From contig NC_079265.1 in NCBI RefSeq assembly GCF_947241705.1, positions 248,001 through 312,000 of the forward strand: a stretch of DNA of 64,000 bases, in the 5' to 3' direction. A program made the position numbers and the translations under genes. Each line of letters starts with the position of its first letter. The first letter of the stretch is position 1. The stretch is from Saccharomyces mikatae IFO 1815. Taxonomy: Eukaryota > Ascomycota > Saccharomycetes > Saccharomycetales > Saccharomycetaceae. The notes below the pieces were generated by a model that ran no database searches, was not told the origin of the DNA, and was given only the letters and a program-made list of their open reading frames with translations. This document shows, in pieces, positions 1-8,697 of the stretch.

Positions 1-231
1 CTGATGAAAAGGATCAAGTATAGAGTTACTTCCAGATACCCCGATCCTACTGCTTAGGCCTCCTTTGCAGAGCGCGATTAACTTTTTATTTTTCAGGTTA
101 AAAGTATATTTTTACAGGTTTTAGACATCTTTCTGTCCCCCTAGTTGTCTTTTTGCCAACGATAATTATACTCAGCGCCTTTGAGTATCACGTTACTTTA
201 ATCTTTCGGTTTCCGAAATTTAGGGCAGCAG
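1..231. promoter_or_regulatory. SRS2 upstream region
   Basis: This is non-coding AT-rich DNA ahead of SRS2. In S. cerevisiae the neighbour on this side is TOK1, transcribed away, so this is probably part of a shared divergent promoter whose other half lies outside the window. I see no MCB (ACGCGT), no consensus TATA box close to the start and no RNA gene here. Confidence 0.6.
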
Positions 232-3200
232 ATGTCGTCAAACAATGATCTTTTGTTGAATATACTATCCCAGTTAAATGCACAACAGCGAGCGGCAGCC
301 CTCTTTGACTACACTAGAGGGTTACAGGTTATAGCGGGTCCCGGTACAGGAAAGACGAAAGTGTTGACTTCGAGGGTGGCGTATCTCATTTTGCATCATC
401 ACATTCACCCCCGCGATATAATAGTGACTACATTTACCAATAAAGCTGCTAACGAGATGAGGGAACGTCTACAAGAAATGTTACGCGAAACAGGAGTAAA
501 TGTTTCCGAACTCTTAATCGGTACTTTCCATAGTATTTGCCTGAAGATACTTTATAGATTTGGCCACTTAGTGGATCTACAGAAAGACTGGAGAATTATT
601 GATGAAAAGGAAATAGACACCATTTTAGATGATATGATAGAAAAAGTCCCCGACCAAATTAGAGATTATGCCTCTTCTATCACAAGAAAAGTGAATCTAT
701 GTATGCCGAAAAAGAATGGCGATGAGTGGTCCATTCACCCGAAGCTCATCAAGAAACATATTTCGAGGCTTAAGTCAAGCGCAATATTACCAGAGGAATA
801 CATTTTAGACTCGAACCATGACGCTGCGCTTGCCTACTTCTACCAAATTTACCAATCGGAGCTAAGCAAGAAAAATACCCTAGATTTTGATGACTTATTA
901 ATGTACACTTTCCGTTTGCTGACCAGAGTGCGTGTTTTATCCAACATAAAGCACGTTTTAGTTGACGAATTTCAAGATACCAACGGTATTCAATTAGACT
1001 TGATGTTTCTCTTTGCCAAGGGAAACCATCATCTCTCAAGAGGGATGACAATTGTGGGTGATCCTGATCAAAGCATATATGCTTTCAGAAACGCCTTAGC
1101 TCATAACTTCTTAGAAATGGGTAGAAAATGCCCCATCGAGTACTCGACTATAATACTTGTGGAAAATTATCGTTCCTCGCAGAAGATTCTCAACACAAGT
1201 GAAATTTTAATAACTCAACAGAACAGGGGCCGTCAGAATAGGGCTCCACTTCGTGCTCAATTCGATCTGGATTTCCCGCCAGTATATATGAACTTCCCGG
1301 CTTATTTTTTAGAGGCACCTTCCTTAGTTCGAGAACTACTTTATTTAAAAGCATTACCAAACTTATTCACGTTTAATGACTTTGCCATCTTAGTAAGGCA
1401 ACGAAGACAAATTAGGAGAATTGAAAGTGCACTCATAGAACATCAGATACCCTATAAAATCATAAGAGGTCACAGTTTTTGGGATTCAAAAGAAACAAGA
1501 GCAATGTTGAACCTACTGAAGATAATATTTTCTCCAAATGATAAGCACGCAATTCTGGCTTCACTCCTATACCCAGCAAGAGGTCTTGGTCCTGCTACTG
1601 GTGAGAAAATTAGGAACGCGCTGGAAACGCTCGCCACTGACGTATCATGCTTTCAAATATTAAAAGAAATAAGTAGTAAAAAAATAATGTTGGATATACC
1701 GACAAAGGGTCGTTCTGTCATAGCAGATTTCATTTCAATGATAGAAAACTGCCAATTATTGTTACAAGGTGCTCTACTAGCAGGTCTTTCCGACTTGTAT
1801 GATAAACTGTATGAACTGTCAGGTTTGAAGTATGAATATTTATACAAGGATGGTAAGAAAAAAACAGATCTGCTGGAAAAATCCGAACCTAACTTATTAA
1901 ATGCAAGGCATAAGAATATTGAACTTTTGAAGAACTATTTTCTGGCCCTCTTAAATAAGTCAGAATCCTCAGAAAACGAAAAAAATGATTGTGAAAGAGA
2001 AATAGAAGATAAAAGTGAAACTGCAGAAAAAAGTGCTATTACTCCAAAGGAATACCTCCGCAATTTTTTCAATTCACTATCTCTTCATTCGGATGCAGCT
2101 GAAGAGGAAGAGTCAGAAACCAACAAAAGTGCAAAAATGAACCGCGAAAAGAATGGGTTCGTGACAATATCTACAATACACGGTGCTAAAGGGCTTGAAT
2201 GGCCAGTTGTTTTCATTCCTGGATGCGAAGAGGGAATAATTCCTTGTGTGTTCAATGATGACAAGAAAGACGAATCAGAAGAAGAAGAGGAGGAAGATTC
2301 GGATAGTGATAAAAAAGATGCGAGCCCCAAAAAGGCTAAAGTATTATCTGTGGAGGATTCAATAGATGAAGAGAGAAGAATGTTTTTCGTTGCACAAACT
2401 CGTGCCAAGTATCTTTTGTACTTATCGAACACTACAACGGTAGAAGATGTTGATAGACCACGTATTGCTAGTCGCTTTCTGACCACTGATTTGGTAAAAG
2501 CCATGTCTGATAGTCAAAGATTATTTGAAAGTACGAGTAGTATCAAAAAATTTTATCGAATTTTGAACAAAAAGCCACCATCTCAGAATGATAACCTCTT
2601 TTCGCTTGATCAATTACGCAAAGATTATAATCAGTTCATTGAGAACAGAAGAGAAAGGATAATTTGGCAAGGAATGCCAATGAATGATATTTATGGAATA
2701 CAGTTGTCTAGGAATAAATTAACAGGTTCTGTTGACGACTTTACATCAGCAGCGGATCAGCTACGACTCGAAATGAATAATTCCATATTCCCACAAAAGA
2801 AGCATCCTTTAAGACCATATCCATCTAAAAATAGTGGTAATTGCGCTCCTAGAAATATAGTTAAAAGTCCAGAAAGAAGGTACGCTCCAGAAACTACATC
2901 ACATGGTTCTCCAACAAAGAAAAAGGTATATGCCCCCCAATATGGTTCAATAAATAACGTTCCCACTCGACAAGAGTTTCATTGTTCTACTGGGAGGAAC
3001 GTTCCTTTTCTAAGAAGAGAAGATAGGTCAATTACAGACATATCCGAACGGTCATCAACACGATCGTTGAAAGGGGCATCCCCGAATAAATCTAGTCGTG
3101 TATCGCATGTTTTAATGGAGCAATCACCAACAAGGCTTTTCAAGAATAATGTCGTTCGTAATATTCATGTTCCAACTGCTGGTGCTTTTATAACAGAAAC

Positions 3201-3753
3201 CCAATCAAACGTTAATGAACAAGGTCACTTAGAGTACGTCAATAAGTCAAGTCACACACTTCTGTCAAGTGAATTTTCTAGCGCATCTAGTAATTCGGGT
3301 CAATCAAACAACTTAATACAAGATATAAAAGACGAGCTAGATTTATCCGATGATGAATTGTTGAATGACATATCAATAGAAAGAAGAAGAGAGCTTTTGA
3401 ACTCACAAGCGACGAAAACAATGAAAGTAAAATCTCGAAATAGGAAGTCCAAAGGAGGTGACCAAGTTAAAGTTGAAGAAGTGATAGATTTAAAGAGTGA
3501 ATATGAGGAAGATGACAGCAGAAATACAACAGCAGCTGAGCTTTTACATAATCCGGATGACACAACAGTTGATAACCGTCCGATTATCTCAAATGCCAAG
3601 TTTTTGGCAGACGCAGCAATGAAAAAGACACAAAAACTTTCGAAAAAAGTAAAAAATGAACCTGCGTCAAGTCAAATGGATATATTCTCTCAACTGACAC
3701 GGGCGAAAAAGAAATCTAAATTAAATAATGGTGAAATTATAGTAATCGATTAG
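232..3753 (+). CDS. SRS2: Srs2 DNA helicase / anti-recombinase (UvrD-Rep type)
   Basis: A superfamily 1A 3'-5' DNA helicase of 1173 residues. It removes Rad51 from single-stranded DNA and limits recombination at replication forks. Visible motifs are Walker A GPGTGKT with Lys41, the Walker B-like VDEFQDT near residues 244-250, GDPDQSIYAFRNA just after, and the late helicase motif TIHGAKGLEW near 650. An acidic Glu/Asp/Ser-rich insert follows this motif at about 683-705. The C-terminal third is low-complexity and polar, as in the family. The extreme C-terminus keeps IIVID, the SUMO-interacting motif known in S. cerevisiae Srs2, preceded by the region that contacts PCNA. The ATG at 232 gives the family N-terminus. 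The gene ends about 140 bp from the convergent GWT1. Confidence 0.97.
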   Translation: MSSNNDLLLNILSQLNAQQRAAALFDYTRGLQVIAGPGTGKTKVLTSRVAYLILHHHIHPRDIIVTTFTNKAANEMRERLQEMLRETGVNVSELLIGTFHSICLKILYRFGHLVDLQKDWRIIDEKEIDTILDDMIEKVPDQIRDYASSITRKVNLCMPKKNGDEWSIHPKLIKKHISRLKSSAILPEEYILDSNHDAALAYFYQIYQSELSKKNTLDFDDLLMYTFRLLTRVRVLSNIKHVLVDEFQDTNGIQLDLMFLFAKGNHHLSRGMTIVGDPDQSIYAFRNALAHNFLEMGRKCPIEYSTIILVENYRSSQKILNTSEILITQQNRGRQNRAPLRAQFDLDFPPVYMNFPAYFLEAPSLVRELLYLKALPNLFTFNDFAILVRQRRQIRRIESALIEHQIPYKIIRGHSFWDSKETRAMLNLLKIIFSPNDKHAILASLLYPARGLGPATGEKIRNALETLATDVSCFQILKEISSKKIMLDIPTKGRSVIADFISMIENCQLLLQGALLAGLSDLYDKLYELSGLKYEYLYKDGKKKTDLLEKSEPNLLNARHKNIELLKNYFLALLNKSESSENEKNDCEREIEDKSETAEKSAITPKEYLRNFFNSLSLHSDAAEEEESETNKSAKMNREKNGFVTISTIHGAKGLEWPVVFIPGCEEGIIPCVFNDDKKDESEEEEEEDSDSDKKDASPKKAKVLSVEDSIDEERRMFFVAQTRAKYLLYLSNTTTVEDVDRPRIASRFLTTDLVKAMSDSQRLFESTSSIKKFYRILNKKPPSQNDNLFSLDQLRKDYNQFIENRRERIIWQGMPMNDIYGIQLSRNKLTGSVDDFTSAADQLRLEMNNSIFPQKKHPLRPYPSKNSGNCAPRNIVKSPERRYAPETTSHGSPTKKKVYAPQYGSINNVPTRQEFHCSTGRNVPFLRREDRSITDISERSSTRSLKGASPNKSSRVSHVLMEQSPTRLFKNNVVRNIHVPTAGAFITETQSNVNEQGHLEYVNKSSHTLLSSEFSSASSNSGQSNNLIQDIKDELDLSDDELLNDISIERRRELLNSQATKTMKVKSRNRKSKGGDQVKVEEVIDLKSEYEEDDSRNTTAAELLHNPDDTTVDNRPIISNAKFLADAAMKKTQKLSKKVKNEPASSQMDIFSQLTRAKKKSKLNNGEIIVID

Positions 3754-3891
3754 ATGGTCTTTCACATTTGATACAATAATAGTTGGTGACAGTTTATAGA
3801 TTTCTATTTAAAAAAAGTGCATGGGAGTTATCTTTAGTTTATTGGTTGGTTTTGTAGATAAAGCATATGAAATATGTGCATAGTTTTGCGA

Positions 3892-5364
3892 CTATAGTTT
3901 AATAAAAATTCTTTTTCTATGTAAGAAAATTGATACGGCAGCAACAAAAAAACAGTACGTTAGCAAAACCGAGAGTGATATTATGGGAGAAGCATCTATC
4001 GTGACCATGGACATATTAACTAAACCTGTAGAAACATTTGCCAACAGAAATAGAAATAGCCCGTTAGAGTTTATTGATTCCAAAGATTCGGCAACTTTAT
4101 AATTTTCGTGTGAGTTACTAAAGATCTTGTCAGTTAGACAGTACCCGGTCAAAAATAGTAAATTATAAGTAATAACCCACAAAAGGTATGGTAGGTTGGC
4201 GAATCTTCTTGAAACATTATAAGGATGATACTGAAAGACCAACTGGCTGATAATAAAAAAAAATGTACTCCATATACATAGACCAGTTAGTGGGGTCACC
4301 GAAGTCCAATGGTTCCAAAGAGAAGGCTTTCTAGATCCGGCAACTAAGACTTGCGTGGAAGGCTTATAGAGATTGTTTAAAGTTGGTTTATTTCCCAACA
4401 AGTAAAATCCTGTATTTTGACCCCAAAGGAAAATCGAACAATAACCTAAGAATGAGAGGATCCCTTCTCTATTCGCGTTGAAGAGACCATTTCTGTCAGC
4501 TGAAATTAAGAAATTTAAGGTTTGATTATCCTTTAATAGCAACCATTCATAAAAACATGAGATAAATATCGCAATCAAGCAGCGTGGAATTATTCTTGTG
4601 ATAGGATCAATAAGGGTCAATACGAGTGGCAGCATTGATAATGTAATAAAAAAATTCCAATGGACCCCATATTCTGTGACATGTTCTTGGTATTCCAAAT
4701 TTTTTACAAAGAATAACCTTAGCAAGCCTAGGAACAAAAGGGTTCCTCCAGATTTTAAAGCATTCAATGCATTTCTTAAGAAACCTGGTTTTTTCTTCAA
4801 GCTTAGATTTTTCAACAGCATCCTAGAAGAAACAATACCGTTACTGAAGACGAAGGATCCCACTCCAAGATCCATCAGGGATGTACCCCATGTCTCCACC
4901 TTAGCAAATCTTCTCGGAAAAATGGGAAAATCTACAGCCAAGATGGCAATGACAGTCAGAATAAGCATCCCGCCACGATATGCAGTAATATAAGGCTTTT
5001 TTTTCAATTGGAACTCCTGTGAACTCCTTTTTTTTTTTTTAGATGTTGTATTAGAAGCCTTGTTCGAGCTGGTGATTCTTCCATAGATGAACGCGAATAA
5101 ACAAGGTAACAGTATTAGTGTGTTCAAAAGATATGGATCACTAGCATGAATAGTGATCGACACAAGCAAAGCAACCCAATTCAATGCAAAATCAATCATA
5201 TATTGTACATTGGATGTATCCGAATGCATAAGGGTGGAATTCTTCAGCAAGTTCCATGATATGTAAGTTACTAGGGCAGTTGATGTTACTGCATTAATTT
5301 CCGTTATAGAACCCCCATTGAGCCCTGTCACAAAGTCTTCTTTCCTCTGTTTTAAAGTCGACAT
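3892..5364 (-). CDS. GWT1: Gwt1 GPI inositol acyltransferase
   Basis: A 490-residue polytopic membrane protein, the usual yeast length. Gwt1/PIG-W acylates the inositol of glucosaminyl-phosphatidylinositol in the ER, an early step of GPI-anchor synthesis. The sequence has many hydrophobic segments separated by short basic loops, a long basic stretch near residues 105-120, and a basic C-terminal end. The start is placed at the ATG at 5364 (MSTLKQRKED). The open frame extends 8 codons further upstream only to a GTG. LAS21, another GPI-pathway gene, lies at the far end of the window, and PRY3 encodes a likely GPI-anchored product. A shadow frame on the other strand is not a gene. Confidence 0.95.
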   Translation of the reverse strand: MSTLKQRKEDFVTGLNGGSITEINAVTSTALVTYISWNLLKNSTLMHSDTSNVQYMIDFALNWVALLVSITIHASDPYLLNTLILLPCLFAFIYGRITSSNKASNTTSKKKKRSSQEFQLKKKPYITAYRGGMLILTVIAILAVDFPIFPRRFAKVETWGTSLMDLGVGSFVFSNGIVSSRMLLKNLSLKKKPGFLRNALNALKSGGTLLFLGLLRLFFVKNLEYQEHVTEYGVHWNFFITLSMLPLVLTLIDPITRIIPRCLIAIFISCFYEWLLLKDNQTLNFLISADRNGLFNANREGILSFLGYCSIFLWGQNTGFYLLGNKPTLNNLYKPSTQVLVAGSRKPSLWNHWTSVTPLTGLCIWSTFFFIISQLVFQYHPYNVSRRFANLPYLLWVITYNLLFLTGYCLTDKIFSNSHENYKVAESLESINSNGLFLFLLANVSTGLVNMSMVTIDASPIISLSVLLTYCFFVAAVSIFLHRKRIFIKL

Positions 5365-5570
5365 TTTACTTAAATATTTCGCTGCCACCTAACAAAATAT
5401 GTACGTGTCTTTTCTTTATACTCTTCTTTTTTCAATTAGCTTTCTTTACATCGCTATGGGATAGGAACCATTATCATGCACAACGGTAATATAAAAAGGC
5501 GAATAGATTAAAAGATGCTGAAGAAAATGCTGCATGTACATAAATATCTTATAGAGTTAAGAATTTAACT

Positions 5571-7862
5571 TCAAGAATCTAATTCCTTCGTATGATTTCT
5601 CGTATGACGCCTTATAGGTTTTTCTAAAGAAGTGGTACGCTTCTTTTCTTGAACGGAGCCATATGTAACTTGTGTATGAGAAGGCTCTTCTGTTATCGCC
5701 GTCACTTCTAGGTCGGGTATTATGGTTGAATGGTCTGCAGGCACATTTTCTGACATTATTGTGCCCCAACTTGTAGTTCGTTTGATTTGTTTGGGAATGA
5801 GATTTCCTGGCAGTGACTCCAACTTGACTCTTTTCATAGCCAACACTTTTCTCTCTGAAGAATTATTTACGGCAGTTGATGGAATAGGACGCTTTTTCCT
5901 CTCGATATCTGTTTCCCTAATTTTTTTCAATAACTCGTTTTTTGTATCTTTGATAGAGTGTTCGGATACTGAGGAATTGTTACTTTTCAAAAGAATAGTT
6001 TTGTCAATTTTTGGATCATTATTTTGATACTTTTTTTCTGAATTGAAGCTGCTATGATATGTGCTTTCTATCTTACATTTGAAATCGTCCTTATGTCCTC
6101 TTGGGCAAATAATACACCACTTGATATTATTTAAGAAAATTTCGCTGTTTTCTTTAGATGCAGTTGATATTAATTTAAAAATGAAGGCTGGTGTGACTAC
6201 CGGTATGGAGTGAAATTTTTTGATATATTCAATTTTTCTTTTCATGGAGTTCCTTAAAATGGAATTATTCTGAAAGTCGTTCCTGTTATTATTATCATGG
6301 TCAACATCAGTGTTAGCAATGTCAAACTGAGTAAAGAGATCACTAAATTCATTAGACCATAACGGGTGATTTTTTGGGATGCTGGGCAACGCTGCCAAGT
6401 TGATTAGCAAGATATCAGTAGATTTATTGAGGTATTCTACATAATTGATACCCATTGGTTTTAAAAGATTTAAAACCTTAGTTAGATGCAATAACTCTAC
6501 ACCAGAAAATCCAGTAATGGTAACGTTTAGAAAAGGCGAAGAGGAAATGTCATGTCGTAGTAATTTTGAGGGGGACGAAACTTGAAAATTTGTTGTGGTG
6601 AGAAAAGGTCTTGACCATGAGTCTACTGGGTGTAGTAATCTTTGATAAAACAAACAGCGTTCAATGAAAAATTCTGTAACTAAGCCGTCATTATCACCTA
6701 TAATGTCAGGTAAATCATTGAAAGAGTCAAGGGCTTTATCACTTGGAATGATACAATAAGAATGGTCATAAACGCCATTTAGGTAAGATGATACAATTTC
6801 CCCTCCATTTTGAACGATGATTTTTGTTAGTATTGAACGATGATTGGCAGGAAAGTTATGGTGAATGAGAAACGCACAATTCCTAAAAATTAAAGTCACT
6901 TCATCACTTGAGTCTTCGCGGATATTGTTTATGGAAAGTGAAGATTGTCCTAGTACAGAGAAATTTGTCTTGTTATGCTGCTGCCGAGACATTGCCTTGT
7001 CCCAAATCTTTTCACCCTTTGGTTTAAACTTATTTAAAAGAAAGGATGTTTTCGGGAGCGAAGAAGCTAGTGCACTGGAAGATGGCTGTGTCTGTAAAAT
7101 CGTTTGTACATCTATATTTGTTGGGAAGGAGACACTTATTTTATCCCAACAATCACAGGCGTTTAAGCCAATTGAATCAAACGGGACATCCTTGATTTTT
7201 GGCAAAAGATAATATGGGTCATATGGTAATAGTGCGTTTCTCCTTTGACAATCAAGGATCCATTTAAAATGTACGATGGGTAAGTTTTGATCAACAGCAG
7301 CATTTACTCTTGCTCCAGATAACGTATCTGTAACAAAGATGGATATCTGCCCATTTTGATCTTGATTATCATCGTTGCTTAAAGAGGTGTCTTTAATTAC
7401 AAAATTTCGATAATTATAATCCTGACAACCTAGTTTTTTAATGGCCCCAACTAACATATCAATAGACGTTGTCTTCGTATCGTTTATTCTTCCAATGAAG
7501 ATGTTAAAGTTCTGCAAATATTTAAACGAATACCGCTGATAAAGTATCCTCAGCATCTCATGGGTAGATCCTGTCACAGTGACCATGTTGGAGGGCGGTA
7601 GTATATTTTCCCCAGACAACCAGAGCTGGTAGATGTCATCAATGGCGTGGATATCAACAAATATAATATCAAATCTATGCTTTACAGCGAACTTAAATTT
7701 GTTCGTATTGGTGGTGGACCCAACAACAAGAACGTTAACTTGTCTGGTCAAATCTTTAGAAAAGATACCGCCCAACTTGATGATCTTCTTTGATATTTTT
7801 TTGGATAAGATTTCATTATTTATTGCAGTCGGACAAAACGTTATTCCTTGGAAAGGCTTCAT
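5571..7862 (-). CDS. DPB11: Dpb11 replication initiation / checkpoint scaffold (TopBP1 family)
   Basis: A 763-residue protein with four BRCT repeats in two pairs, at roughly 1-100, 120-215, 320-415 and 435-560, followed by a basic, unstructured tail of about 200 residues. Known role: Dpb11 binds CDK-phosphorylated Sld3 and Sld2 to recruit GINS and Pol epsilon to origins, and it activates Mec1 through its C-terminal tail. BRCT-type hydrophobic cores and the conserved Trp near the end of a repeat (FKWILD near 200-205) are visible. The start MKPFQGITF agrees with the family. PSF2, a GINS subunit recruited in the same step, is also in this window. An upstream CGCGAAA element could give G1/S expression. 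Confidence 0.96.
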   Translation of the reverse strand: MKPFQGITFCPTAINNEILSKKISKKIIKLGGIFSKDLTRQVNVLVVGSTTNTNKFKFAVKHRFDIIFVDIHAIDDIYQLWLSGENILPPSNMVTVTGSTHEMLRILYQRYSFKYLQNFNIFIGRINDTKTTSIDMLVGAIKKLGCQDYNYRNFVIKDTSLSNDDNQDQNGQISIFVTDTLSGARVNAAVDQNLPIVHFKWILDCQRRNALLPYDPYYLLPKIKDVPFDSIGLNACDCWDKISVSFPTNIDVQTILQTQPSSSALASSLPKTSFLLNKFKPKGEKIWDKAMSRQQHNKTNFSVLGQSSLSINNIREDSSDEVTLIFRNCAFLIHHNFPANHRSILTKIIVQNGGEIVSSYLNGVYDHSYCIIPSDKALDSFNDLPDIIGDNDGLVTEFFIERCLFYQRLLHPVDSWSRPFLTTTNFQVSSPSKLLRHDISSSPFLNVTITGFSGVELLHLTKVLNLLKPMGINYVEYLNKSTDILLINLAALPSIPKNHPLWSNEFSDLFTQFDIANTDVDHDNNNRNDFQNNSILRNSMKRKIEYIKKFHSIPVVTPAFIFKLISTASKENSEIFLNNIKWCIICPRGHKDDFKCKIESTYHSSFNSEKKYQNNDPKIDKTILLKSNNSSVSEHSIKDTKNELLKKIRETDIERKKRPIPSTAVNNSSERKVLAMKRVKLESLPGNLIPKQIKRTTSWGTIMSENVPADHSTIIPDLEVTAITEEPSHTQVTYGSVQEKKRTTSLEKPIRRHTRNHTKELDS

Positions 7863-8010
7863 AGTAATATTAATGCTACTTGTAAAGTCCCTGCCATACT
7901 AAGATCGCAAGTCTTATATACTATTGCACAATTCGTGAATCCGAGTTTAGTAAGTATTTAAGACAATAAATAGTAATATCATTACTAGCTATACAAGCTC
8001 ACTCTGCAAT

Positions 8011-8019
8011 ACGCGAAAA
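8011..8019. promoter_or_regulatory. SCB/MCB-like element upstream of DPB11
   Basis: The bases ACGCGAAAA contain CGCGAAA, a match to the Swi4/Swi6 box CRCGAAA, and five of the six bases of an MCB. It lies about 150 bp upstream of the DPB11 ATG. The match is short, so assignment to DPB11 is inference. Confidence 0.4.
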
Positions 8020-8473
8020 ATCCACCATTCAGTTTTTCATCATATATATGGATAAGGGTAAGTTTAGAAGGTAAATCACTGCCATAAACAAGAGAAAAAA
8101 GAAGAACAGCATATTAAAACTACCGTGATCTCTGGGAACCGAGGCTTCAATACAAAGAAAGACAATACCTTTCTGATTATACCCAGAATGATGATAGAAT
8201 ATGGCTGAAGCAGTAAAGCTTAGTAAACGTATGTAAGGAAGTATTATTTCATGGGTTAGTGAATCACAGAGAACACAAGAGAATTTTTTAAAAGTGAGAA
8301 AGCATTTTCCAATGATATGGCAACATTGTCAATATAGCTCTTGGTGATATGAAATTACTTGATCAAACTATCAGTTATTCTTTATACCTTGGTGGTCACC
8401 TCATTACCTAAGTTAGTAAAATGTATGCAAGGTGTGGGTGGTGTAGCACTAGAAGGAATGTGTGTTCTTTTCG

Positions 8474-8484
8474 CCGTTCGACCG
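8474..8484 (+). promoter_or_regulatory. Carbon-source-responsive element (CSRE) of SIP4
   Basis: CCGTTCGACCG matches the published Sip4/Cat8 consensus CCRTYSRNCCG at every position. It sits about 215 bp upstream of the SIP4 ATG and 58 bp upstream of the TATA box. In S. cerevisiae SIP4 is derepressed without glucose by Cat8, and Sip4 itself binds CSREs, so activation by Cat8 with possible autoregulation is the expected reading. Confidence 0.7.
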
Positions 8485-8541
8485 GTGCTGGCGGCTAAAT
8501 TAGGGGGATGCTTTCCGAACTGGGCGGTAAGGGAAAAAAAG

Positions 8542-8549
8542 TATATAAA
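8542..8549 (+). promoter_or_regulatory. TATA box of SIP4
   Basis: TATATAAA matches TATAWAWR. It lies about 150 bp upstream of the SIP4 ATG, a usual distance in yeast, and downstream of the CSRE. Confidence 0.65.
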
Positions 8550-8697
8550 GTAAAAAACTTTATGTCTCTTTCCCTTTCCCAGCTTTGATTATTGTGAGCG
8601 ACATCTTTTAGTTAGCTTCAGCGGCTAATTTTTTTCACAGTTCTTTTTGCTCATTTTTCTTTTGCTTTCTTTTAGTACTCGCTATTTTGGATAGACA

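Larger units (their letters stand above)
7863..8697. other. Divergent DPB11/SIP4 intergenic region (835 bp)
   Basis: This is non-coding DNA between two divergent genes. The DPB11-proximal side carries the CGCGAAA element. The SIP4-proximal 250 bp carries a carbon-source-responsive element, an AGGGG stress-type pentamer near 8502 and a TATA box. A 64-codon open frame at 8359-8553 overlaps these sites and has no recognisable features, so I treat it as chance. Confidence 0.75.
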
